Made by a program: the position numbers and the translations under genes. From Oscarella lobularis (taxonomy: Eukaryota > Porifera > Homoscleromorpha > Homosclerophorida > Oscarellidae), in assembly GCF_947507565.1 (NCBI RefSeq), contig NC_089184.1, positions 1,364,001 through 1,428,000 of the forward strand: DNA of 64,000 nucleotides, given 5' to 3'. Shown piece after piece: positions 15,349-25,143 of the stretch. The notes beneath the pieces are model-generated. The model was not told where the DNA came from and searched no databases. It saw nothing but the letters and a program-made list of their open reading frames with translations. The first letter of the stretch is position 1; each line of letters starts with the position of its first letter.

Positions 15349-16665
15349 GGTGTGGTCTCTCTCTTATCTCTGGTGTGACGGTACGGGCTGTCTGTGTAGT
15401 GACGTATGTAAATGTTCATGTTAGTAGGTTAATTAATTAACTAGATCATAGATGCAGGACTAGATAATGATGGCCCGTTGTTAGCCATCATGTGATCCCC
15501 GAACACCCTTAGCACGGTGTCCGATCTCTATTAGTGCCTACAGCATGTGCGTTATGGGCATCACATTGCCTAACCACACCTTTATCTGCCCGGAAATATG
15601 TACTTCTGTAAAAATGGGAATGGGACACCTGGTGGCTATGCCTTTACTCTACAGATTTCAGGTGTTCTATTTACATGTATATATCAAAAGAGCGATTCAC
15701 CTGTCGAGTAAAGGTTACACAGAGCTACCCTTCCCTGCCCCCCGGGTGCATGATCAAGTGGCACGTTATCAGCTCGCAGCACGCAAACCCAACGTGCTCC
15801 TTTACTGTGTTCCCTCGATGAGCGTTACTAATAAAGTTCAATTGTTATGTGCCAGTTATGTTTAATCGTAGCCTATGTAATATGCCTACATACGTGTACT
15901 CGTTCCAGAAAACTTTGTACCCAATCCGGGGTTACTATCTATCTATCTACAGTGACGTCACCTTTTCGCTATCAATTGCGTTCAAAATACGGGAAAGTAT
16001 GACATCACAAACACTTTGAGTTTTCACGTTTGAGAGCCCCTCCCACCAGGGCGCGCGGGCCTCCCCGCGCACGCCCTGGGGAATTAATTAATTAATAGAA
16101 CCTGGATATGCGGAATCGTTCGAATAAGAAAATAGCGTGCGTGTGGAGTCCGGCCAGTATACTATAGTACTGTAGATGCTTATAATATTCAGGTTGCTAA
16201 AAGGGGAAACATCACGCGTACTGTACCGTAATACGCTGCAACTTGAGCTGTTGAAGTTACAGGCACGCTCCTGCATATTAGGTGAGCTGTGTTTGACCAT
16301 AGATACGTATAAGACCATAGATATGGTTTGACGTAACACCTTAGCGCGCTACGAGTAATCGCTGACACGATGGACGGAAGAAAGATCGTTCCTCCTTCCT
16401 GCGGTGGCAAGCTCCTATGAAACAGCTCAAGGGGTGACGGAGACTCGAAGGCTGCCCATTCTGGCAATATACGTCATTGCTGCGGTTGTCAGTGGCGTCT
16501 TCGTATCGTTTACGTCGTGACACGTCACGATTTCTCGGACGACGACTACGACTTTTTCGTAGCAGCTACATTTTTTCCCCGTACCCCTAGCCGTTCTGGT
16601 AAGACTTCAACATAGACATGACGTGGTTTTTTTTGTTATCGCGTGACTGTATTGTAAATTGTAAG
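15349..16665. other. Gene-poor interval
   Basis: No ORF here has support on either strand. The interval contains TTAATTAA runs at 15428-15441 and 16082-16096, and a GC-rich inverted repeat at 16046-16080. Short ORFs (for example 15545-15865) have no recognisable similarity or splice context. Confidence 0.6.
16046..16080. repeat. GC-rich inverted repeat (hairpin)
   Basis: The left arm CCAGGGCGCGCGGG and right arm CCCGCGCACGCCCTGG are reverse complements except for one inserted base, around a 3-4 nt loop. The hairpin lies in AT-rich sequence immediately before a TTAATTAATTAA run. It could be a terminator-like or mobile-element end structure; no coding neighbour explains it. Confidence 0.75.
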
Positions 16666-17025
16666 GTCGACTTTATCGCCGCACTGCTTGTGCTTGTGGC
16701 GGAAAAATCGCAGACTGCCAGCTATTTCAAGGTATGATATGGTATGGTAGGTCTAGATTTTTGGATGATTTGTTTTATGATGTAGATTCGCAACGCTGCC
16801 AGTGCCATGTGGGCTATTGGCAGTGGAACGTCACTTGTTGCCATTGGATGGCCTGGAGTTCCGCTATTTTTGTACTATGAAGTCTCACTGGCAATCGTTA
16901 TAGTTCTCCCCATCTCTCATATTACTTTAACGATATTGTCGATCATCGTGACGGTGCTCTGCTATGGAAGAAAATACGGAAAGTGCTGTCATTGCGTTGT
17001 GTCTAATACTGCTGACCTGCCTTAG
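16666..17025 (+). CDS. Candidate small multi-pass membrane protein (partial model)
   Basis: Two exons join in phase 0 across a GT-AG intron (16732-16785). The first (16666-16731) encodes VDFIAALLVLVAEKSQTASY. The second encodes IRNAASAMWAIGSGTSLVAI, then a run of hydrophobic helices including LAIVIVLPISHITLTILSII, a CCxC cluster, and stop TAG 17023-17025. Three membrane helices are likely. The 5' exon and start codon were not found. The pattern (small residues in helices, Cys-rich cytosolic tail) resembles tetraspan/MARVEL-like proteins, but no family motif is certain. It could also be non-coding, since it is short. Confidence 0.35.
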
Positions 17026-17162
17026 ATTCATTCTGTCACATGAACGGAACATGTTGTTATGGTACGTTTCCTGTATCTGTAAGCAATAATTTGTCAATGT
17101 GTACTGTAGACTATGGGAGGTGTGTGCAGCATGCAAAAAGGTCTTTCGGTTAGTCATCGTAG

Positions 17163-18479
17163 TCACTTCTCCTTCTCTTCGTCCTGACCACTCGCTGCCT
17201 CTGGGACCTCTTTATGCTTTTCTTCATCTATTTTTTCCCCGCTGTCTTTCGCGTCCTCTTCTTTCTCCCCGCTCTCGTTCACCGATTCTTCCCCTTTCGC
17301 TGCTTCTTCATCTTTTCCCTCACTCTCATTCGCTGCCTCTTCTTTTTCTTCACTTTCTGCACCCTCTTTCACTACTGCAGCCTCAGCCTCATTCGACGTC
17401 TCCTCCTTTTTGACGTCACCTTCTTGGGCCGGCTCCTTCTCGTCACTTTTCGGAGCTGCTTTCTCTTCTTTAGCCTCAGCAATAAAAGCTCTGATTTCTC
17501 TGTTGTTATAACGTGAACACTTTGGAAACTCCGCTCTCCCATAGGCAAATTGCTCAGCTTCGAATCTCATAGCAACAGCCAAATCCCAAACACCCAACGA
17601 AGTCATAAAGAGACCTGCGCAAAAAAAAGCGTAAAGGAGATACTAAAACTGCGTAAGTACACAATACCAAAAAATTTTTCCACAAATCTCGCCTCTTCTG
17701 CTCTTTGTAGAAGGCCGGGTTTCCAAAGTGAGGCGCGGTCAAACCCTAGCGCCTCCACACCATCTTCTGCCTGGAATGAAATTGAAGTAAGATACATAAT
17801 ACAGTAGACTGCTTCTACCTCTCCTTTCGTCTTCAAGTAAAGGAACCAGCTATTAGCATTGCCTCCTACAGAGCTGACCAAGCTGAAATGTCGAACACTA
17901 GCAGCTTTGGCAATTTCGGCCGATCGGATGACCAAATGCAGATCGACACGACGAAAATTCTCCTACACCCACCCCAAGTGAAAAATATCGAAAAAGGAAA
18001 GACGGAAATTTTTGTTTCACAAACAGAAGAATTTCCTGGCTGTCTCCTTGCTGCACCTCTCGTCGTTCCCAAGCAACAGAACACGACGTCTTTGCCTTCG
18101 AAAAGCGACTTCGCACTGTCGACGGTATACTTATCCAAGTCGAAATCTAAAAGCAAGGAAGCGTCGTCTCTTTCTGCCCCGCGGCAAGGTCCATCGTCGC
18201 GGCGTGACGTCGATTTTCCCACGCACCAACGATGTGTTGCTTGAGTTTGTGCGCGACGCCGCTCGTGTCGTAGCGCTCGGCGGGAATTGTTGCTTCGCGT
18301 CTTCCGATGCTTACGACCTCGTCAAATGCCTGTAGGAAATACAGTACGGCTGACAGATGTGACCCCTGTTATCTCTTTACGGGGGACGTAATCAATTCTC
18401 CGAGAAGACATTTTCCTGTTGCACCCGTTCCGCCGATAACGACAGCCTTCAGCAAACTCGAAGCGGGTCTAGCAGCCAT
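17163..18479 (-). CDS. HTATIP2: HTATIP2/TIP30-like short-chain dehydrogenase with long acidic C-terminal tail
   Basis: The start at ATG 18479-18477 gives MAARPASSLLKAVVIGGTGA, with the Rossmann NADPH-binding motif GGTGATGK. Later exons show DVVFCCLGTTRGAAR, SAEIAKAASVRHFSLVSSVG and WFLYLKTKGEVEA. These supply the SDR catalytic Ser-Ser and YxxxK (YLKTK) elements of HTATIP2. A further exon gives FDRASLWKPGLLQRAEEARF. After FFGLFMTSLGVWDLAVAMRF the protein runs into a tail of about 100 residues that is almost entirely Glu, Lys, Ala and Ser (17166-17470). The vertebrate protein does not have this tail. HTATIP2 is a metastasis suppressor that inhibits importin-mediated nuclear import. The gene is divergent from the WIF-domain RTK, with 509 bp between start codons. 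Confidence 0.85.
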
Positions 18480-18988
18480 CTTGCGTTTTCTCCGGAAGCG
18501 AAACTGGAAGCGAATGGTTTAGGTTCGAAAGGTCACGAGTTAGATCACGTGCGTGGGCGTACAAGGTTCACAAACCGCCCGTACTACGCCATTGTGTTTG
18601 CAACCGGTCGAGGTCGAAAGTTGCTCTACGTCACTGCCACCATTCGTTTGGAGCAAGTGAAACGTCTAAAAAAACCGATCTCAATCTCTCCTCTTCGGTA
18701 AGAAAGACGTGCACGCGTTTGAAGGGAAGAAGAGGCCACGCCACCACACTTCCTTTCGACTGACCAGCAGAATAGCGCGATTCGCGAAACGAAGAGAAAG
18801 CGCGCATTCGCGAAGAGGGCAAACAAGAGAAGCCATTCGAGAACCTTTTGTCGTTGTACCGGAAGAGTAGTTTGGTCGCCTTTTCATGCATGCTTCACAG
18901 GAGGGCGGGGTCCCGAATCCGTGGCGCCGTCGGCTGTCTGACAGATAACGCGTCTCTTTTTAGTGCGGTCGAGACTACTCTACTCTCA
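18480..18988. promoter_or_regulatory. Intergenic 5' region between HTATIP2 and the WIF-domain RTK
   Basis: This 509 bp interval lies between divergent start codons. Short ORFs on the minus strand (18626-18891) are Ser/Arg-rich, overlap each other in different frames and have no recognised similarity. It most likely holds both promoters and 5' UTRs. Confidence 0.5.
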
Positions 18989-21900
18989 ATGCGGCCCACT
19001 GCTCTCGCGGCAACATCCGCGAGACGTTTTCTAGCGATTTTTTCGCTCGTCGTTCTCGTGCCGTCAGCGACGAACGGCTTTGATCTCTTTATCGACGCCG
19101 ATTACGGGCTCAACGTTTTGAAATGGCGTAAGCGTCTTTTCGGTTTTCGCGCGCGCTTCTATAAATGAATGCGCGTATTATCTATAGAAAGTGTTTTTGG
19201 CAACAATCCGATTTACTTCGTCAAAGACAGTCGCCCGTACAAGCCCGTTCTCGAAAACGAACTTTTCTCGCTCATCACGCTCGTTACGACGAACGTTCTT
19301 CGCTTCACGTGGAATAGCGACGTAAGTAGAACGCGATCGAATGATCTAGGAGAAATGGACCATCAAAGCTCGCGTAAAACGATCGTTGACGTCTGGTGGT
19401 TAGGACGTTTACATTGACGCTCCCTTAGCAAGAAATCTTTGTTAGATTGTCATCGTCTGTCTGGAAGGCGGGGCATTGCAGTTTGTATACTTTCACTATC
19501 CGAGATGCTTTCTAACTTTATCATCGTGAAGATGATAGTTTTTGTTAGACCTGATTGTCATCGTCTGTCTGGAAGGGCGGGGCATGCAGTTTGTATATAC
19601 TGTCACTATCCGAGATGCTTTCTAACTTTATCATCATGAAGATGACAGTTTCTCTTCTTCTAGGAGATTATTAACTACCAATGGCATTTCAACAGCAGCG
19701 ATCTCAATGTAATGGGCATTCCCTACTTGTCGACGGCCCACGCGGGCCAAGTACCAAAGCGCGAAGGTAAAAGAAAAGAGTAGATGGAGGACGAATCGGA
19801 AAACGAAAGACCCTTTTTCTTTCAGTGTTTAACCTCACTTTCCCGTGCACGGGCAAAGTAGTATCAACGACGTATGGCACCGTGATTCTTGACTACACGT
19901 TCGCCAATGGATCGTCGACTCGTATAGACACAGGAACCCGAGTGAGATGCGATGAGTCCAAGGCAGTTGTACCGCCCACTGCAACGTCGAAATCGGGTGC
20001 TCCCCTTTGGATTGTTGGCGTCGTTATTGCCGGCGTGATCGTCATAGCAGCGGTTGTCATTCTTATATCTATATTGGTTGCAAGAAGAAGGCGACACGAA
20101 GAATTTACTCTGAATCAACTGGAAAAAGAAATAAAGTGATTGCGTTCTTCTTTTTTGTTAATTGTGTCAGTGGGTTTTTCTTTCACTGTGTTTGTAGCAT
20201 TCTGAGGGAGGATTCTGAGAGCAGACGAGGTTCCGAGGCGCAATATTCTCGCATGGGAATTCGCCGAGAAACGGTCGAAATGCGATTAAAGAACGCCTCT
20301 CAAAAATCGGCAGCAGCGAGTCAGTGAAGTGTAGTAGATGAAGAAGAAATTTGCACGAATAGTTGTTTGCCTTAGATCGAAAAACGGAATTAGTGATGAA
20401 GCTAAAAGACAACTGGTTTGAGTCGTTGCAGGACTGCATCATTGAAGAGAATCACGTTGCTTTTGGTGAAGAACTTGGAAGAGGTTAATAATGTCATATG
20501 GACTAATGGAAGGAAAGTTCTTAATTCTACATTTTAGGTGCTTTTGGTTTTGTCTACAAGGGCACAGTGCTCGGGGATGAAGAGGAAGCCAAAAAGTACA
20601 CTGTAGCCCTAAAGACAATGAAAGGTGCAAATTACAATTGTCATTGATTTTATCTGACGCTCGGCATTGTTTTTCATTCAGATGTGGCTGGTATCGATGA
20701 AATGTCGAGGTTTCTAGCCGAAGGAATTGTCATGAAAGATTTCAAGCATTCTCACGTGATGGGTCTGATCGGCGTGTGTTTTCCCGAAGAAGAGCCGCCC
20801 TTCATCGTTCTGCCGTTCATGGCGAACGGTGATCTGCACAGTTACTTGAAGAAAACGGGAGCCTCCGTCTCCTCATTGGACGACGTTGACGTCACCGTAA
20901 GAGAGAATAACTATGCATTTAGATGGAGTTGGCTAATGATTTTCTCAGATTCCTTACATTACACTGCTGAGATTTATCGAGCAGATTGCAAGTGGTATGG
21001 AATATCTTTCGTCGCAGAAATTCGTTCACCGCGACTTGGCCACGCGCAACTGCATGTGCGTCAAAAGAAATCGGTGCTTGCGCGATTGATGAGTCCCTGT
21101 GTTTGTGTGTAGGCTTGATGAGAACTTGGACGTCAAAGTGGGAGACTTTGGCTTGGCCAAAGAAATGCACGAGGATCTCTACTACCGACTTGGAACTCCT
21201 ACAAAATTGCCAGTCAAGTGGATGGCAGTCGAAAGTCTCAATGAGCAGATATTTACCCTTCAGACTGACGTGGTACGCCAAACGAATGAAATCTGATAAA
21301 AAAGACTTTTTTATGTATCCTTCCTTAGTGGGCCTTTGGCGTGACTGTGTGGGAAATTATGTCGGTGGGCAAAACTCCTTATCCCGGCGTCGCGAATTAC
21401 GAATTGGGCGAGTACTTGTCCAAAGGACTGCGCATGCAGAAACCTGAGATCTGCAGCGAATGGATGTAAGAACGGGTTCGTTTTCTAATAGGGATTGCTT
21501 GCTAAGACCAATTCCCTCAGATACGAATTGATGAGATCCTGTTGGGCGTATAGTCCGTCAGACCGGCCGACGTTTTCCGACATCGTCGTCCTTCTCGAAC
21601 GGCACTCGCGCGACAACGTCAACGACAATGCGGTGGTTCACTATCAGAATTTCGTCCCGTCGTCCAAAGCCGCGGTGGTTCTGGTGCGCCAGGGCAGCAC
21701 TGTTCGTGACGGCGGCTATGCGAAATTGAACCCCGACGCCGTTTTTGAAGAAGCGGATTCCAGCAACGTCCCAACGGCGGTCGCCGATGCAGGAAACGAG
21801 GATAAGGTGCGTGAGACGGAGGATAAAGAAGAGTTTGATTGTGGCGGCGGCGGCGGCGGCAATGATGAAGAAGAGGATGACGAGTACCTGAAGATGAATG

Positions 21901-22277
21901 GCCAGAATGGGACAAAGGATCTACCTAAGCCCAACGACGAGAAGCCCGAATCCGATGACGACGACGACGACGACGACGAATACCTTAAAATGAATGCGCT
22001 GTCACCGAAATCCAGTGGCTCGTCGAACAAAAATGGCAGTGATGACGAGTACATGAGAATGACGTCCGTAAGCGAGGCCAACAGGGACAATGACGACGGC
22101 GGCAGTGACAGCGGTGGCAGTGAGTATTTGAGAATGGAGTTGAAATCCGGTTCTGATCTGCAGGCAGAGGACGACGATGAAAGTTATATGAAGATGGACG
22201 CTTCTGGAAAAGCAGCCAGTGAAGCCAGGGCCGTGAGTGCTGCTGCATTTGTAAATACTCCGGGTTCTGAAGTTTAG
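18989..22277 (+). CDS. WIF-domain receptor tyrosine kinase with intact kinase motifs and YxxM-rich tail
   Basis: The start at ATG 18989 gives a signal peptide. The ectodomain has WIF-domain landmarks as in [13 protein letters not shown], then [20 protein letters not shown], then [12 protein letters not shown]. One transmembrane helix follows ([20 protein letters not shown], near 20005-20075). The kinase domain is complete: GRGAFGFV loop, VALKTMK lysine, [13 protein letters not shown] catalytic loop, [10 protein letters not shown] with an intact DFG, DLYYR activation-loop tyrosines, [10 protein letters not shown], and [20 protein letters not shown]. Human RYK is a pseudokinase lacking these residues. 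The C-terminal tail (21840-22210) is acidic and carries five YxxM motifs (YLKM, YLKM, YMRM, YLRM, YMKM), the consensus docking site for PI3-kinase p85. At least ten exons; AATAAA at 22344 may be the poly(A) signal. Confidence 0.85.
19439..19650 (+). repeat. Intronic direct duplication, two units of about 105 bp
   Basis: The segment starting TTGTTAGATTGTCATCGTCT (19439-19541) is repeated at 19542-19650 with a few substitutions and small indels. Both copies lie in the third intron-exon interval of the WIF-RTK (intron 19322 to about 19663), just before the acceptor. Each copy contains the string CTATCCGAGATGCTTTCTAA. Confidence 0.9.
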
Positions 22278-22579
22278 TGATAGTCTTTGAACTGCATTTT
22301 TCTTTTGCAGAAATATTTTACTCGCTTCATCAACACCTCTGTCAATAAACTTTGCTTCCCGTATTATACGGGCTACGAGCCTACGGCCAACGGTTTTTTC
22401 GAACGATCGTCGGTCGTGGATTTGACGCTCCGCGCTCCGTTTAGGTAGGCGAAACAACGATCGACATGGCTTTCTTTCCGGTAAGCTGAGTTCGCCGCAG
22501 AGTCGTCGTTACTTGGGTGGGGGCCCCAAAAACTTCGTGAAACGTTTCCTCGCACTTACGTTATCGGGAAGTCGCGTCA

Positions 22580-22769
22580 ATGCCCCCACTCTTGGAAGAT
22601 CTACCGGCAGCTACCCACGGAAGAGCTCCGGGGAGGTCTGTACTGTACTGACTGTGCGTTTTTGTTTTCTAGGGTCAATTTTTTCGTCAAGCAAGCGCTC
22701 TACGGAATTAAAAACGACTGGGGGGTGGCAAAGGCATTGACTACGCGCGACGTTGAAGAAATCTTTTGA
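22580..22769 (+). CDS. Candidate 50-residue two-exon ORF
   Basis: ATG 22580 opens MPPLLEDLPAATHGRAPG. A GT-AG intron (22636-22672) preserves the frame into RVNFFVKQALYGIKNDWGVA and then a stop at 22767-22769. Both splice sites fit, and the second exon reads like ordinary protein. The intron is only 37 bp, no family is recognised, and other frames across the same exons also stay open. It could instead be a 3' UTR segment of the RTK or an exon of a larger unrecognised gene. Confidence 0.28.
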
Positions 22770-22897
22770 GTTCAATCAGCGACGAAACGGATTCCTCCTC
22801 GTCAACTTCGAAAAGCAAATGCTCTGCTAGGAGTTTGGAACTGGAAGGTAAATCTCACGCATATGACTCCTTCGCGATCCTGCATTTCTACATCGCG

Positions 22898-22921
22898 GGG
22901 GGGGGGGGGGGGGGGGGGGGC
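22898..22921. repeat. Poly-G run
   Basis: An uninterrupted run of more than 20 G residues follows CTACATCGC. It is non-coding and a likely hotspot for assembly error in length. Confidence 0.95.
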
Positions 22922-23559
22922 TCCTCTCGCCAATTTGGTCAACTATGATCAATGGATAATGATCTACTGTATAGTTAGTTAGTTATCTTATTGTTTTCCA
23001 ACCACATAAATTGTACAGTCAAAATGGCCTACTGATTGTCATTTTCGTATGGTGTGAGCGGAAGTTTGTTCTATTTTTTAGCTGTTCCTGCAAACCAGAT
23101 GAAAGAATGCCGAAATGAAAGAAGCAGAGGAAGCAGAACATCTGTGCGCGTTTTTCATATTTTTTAGTGCATGGAATTAAGTAGGTGCATGCGGCTTTTG
23201 ATCTCCAGGGTATGGAGACGAAAGCAACGTGTTTAGCTTAGGATGTGCATGCATGGTGTGCCTTCTGTGGAGGGCATGCTTTAGTGTGCACGTTCCTAAG
23301 CTAACGCGCGTAAAGCACGTCGTTGCATGATCCGCGCGCGCATTCTTTTTGTTGCAAAAAGTAGGAGAAACGATGGCCAAATTTTTATTGATAATATCCC
23401 GGATGTACAAATAAAAAATTAAAAGTCCTCCCGGTCTCCCCCTCCTCCTCCTCCCTCTTTCTTGGTTGTCCCTGGGCCGCCGCTCCTGCGCTGCCACTTG
23501 ACCCCCCTGGGAGGCCAAGCGGTGGGACTGAGACTGCAGTCCCCACAGTGAACTTTAAC

Positions 23560-23790
23560 CCAAGTCCACAGGGGGAAGGCACATTAACCTCCAGCCCCCA
23601 AGGAGGAAGACTTTAACCCAAGTCCCCAGGGGAGAGCGCATTAACCTCCAGCCCACAAGGAGGGAGACTCCGCCCAAGTCCCCAGGGTGAACTTTAACCC
23701 AAGTCCACAGGGGAGAGCGCATTAACCTCCGGCCCACAAGGAGGGAGACTTTAACCCAAGTCCCCAGGGTGATGTCTTCGTCTACATCTT
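23560..23790. repeat. Minisatellite, about 60-80 bp units
   Basis: Three or more imperfect units share the blocks CATTAACCTCC, CCCACAAGGAGGGAGACT, TTTAACCCAAGTCC and CCAGGGGAGAGCG. Copies begin near 23581, 23640 and 23720. Unit lengths differ because one copy has an extra internal block of about 20 bp. Confidence 0.85.
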
Positions 23791-24068
23791 CTTCTTTCTT
23801 CATCTCAATTGATCCGTTGGGGAGAGGAGAGAACTAAAATCAAATTGAAACCATTGCACTCAAATCCACTGTCTTCTTTACCTTGAATGAGTCGAGAAGC
23901 CCTGTGGAGGAGGAGGGAATTGATCCATGTGTTAATATTAACATCTACAAAAATGCCAATATTCGCCAAAATTGAAGGCGCGAGGTCAATTTGGTACCGC
24001 GAGATCAAACAGGCAGCTGATCCCCATTGCTTCATAAAAAATCTTTGGAATCGGAGAGGTCATCCAAA

Positions 24069-24750
24069 GTGACCAAAAACCGTGTGCTATAGCTCACGGT
24101 TTGCCTAAAAACCTCAACTCGCGGATTTCCAAATAAACGCGCTAGATCTACTCTACTTTATTAGTCTAACAACGTCACAAGGTCAAAAAGTTCGTGGGGG
24201 TCAAATTTCACACAAAATACTCACTTCCGGTAGGCGTTAATATCAGTTACGCCCCTTTAAAAACCCCCAAATTTGCATGATAGACAAATTTGAGATGATA
24301 GAGTCAACTACATGATTAAAATCTATCGTTTGACGCAAAAATCTTGAAATTCTGAGAGCTAAGGTTTTTGACCAAAAACTGTGTGCTATTATAGCTCACG
24401 GTTGCCTAAAAACCTTAACTCGCGGATTTCCAAATAAACGCGCTAGATCTACTCTACTTTATTAGTCCAACAACGCCACAACGTCAAAAAGTTCGTGGGG
24501 ATCAAATTTCACACAAAAAATATCCACTTCCGGTAGGCGTTAATATTAGTTACGCCCCCCCTTTAAAAACCCCAAAATTGGCACGATAGACAAATTTGAG
24601 ACGATAGAGTAAGTAAAATCTATTGTTTGACGCGAAAATCTTGGAATTCTGAGAGCTATGGTTTTTGATCAAAAACCGTGTGCTATAGTTCAGGGATGCT
24701 AAAAAACCTGACCTCACCGATTCTTAAATAAATGGGCCAGATCTATTGTA
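24069..24750. repeat. Tandem repeat, unit about 298 bp, 2.3 copies
   Basis: Copy 1 begins near 24069, copy 2 near 24369 and a partial copy 3 near 24666. Each starts with ACCAAAAACYGTGTGCTAT, then CTCACGGTT, CTCGCGGATTTCCAAATAAA and CGCTAGATCTACTCTACTTT. Unit borders carry a short palindrome (GTTTTTGATCAAAAAC). Copies 1 and 2 differ by scattered substitutions and small indels. No coding potential or transposase is seen, so it looks like a satellite monomer or a non-autonomous element. Confidence 0.9.
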
Positions 24751-25143
24751 ATACGCGTCGCTTAAAGACTAAACTGTACGATCGGCGCAAAAGGGCAGAA
24801 ATACGAACGAGGAGGAATTCCCTTAGTTTTTCGAATCGCGGTGGTCTGCTTTACATTCAGTCTAACTTACTGCTCATCTTAGAGTGCTCTTTAAACGATG
24901 GACTTGCTTGAGCGTCGTGGGAACGCACGAAAACGACGATCGAAGGCGCGCGTGATGCAAACGAGTCCTAAAGAGGGTCTCCCATAGTTTTCACGCAAAG
25001 CGATAATTTCGTTTTTACCTTTTTTCTCGTTCCAGCGCCTTTTCGATGCTTTTTCGACGTTATTTTGCAAGACAAAGTGAAAAACGCAAATTCGAATACC
25101 CGGATGCGAGCTTGCGCAAAGCGCGGGTATATCATCGCATTAA

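Larger units (their letters stand above)
22922..25143. other. Repeat-rich gene desert
   Basis: No supported gene lies here. The interval contains a minisatellite (23560-23790), a tandem repeat of about 298 bp (24069-24750), and unique AT-rich flanks. ORFs across the minisatellite read as Trp/Val/Leu-rich repeats and are artefacts. Confidence 0.75.

Noticed and set aside
23177-23803. Minus-strand ORFs across the 23.5-23.8 kb minisatellite
   Set aside because: Protein repeats mirror the DNA repeat; no start, splice or family support.
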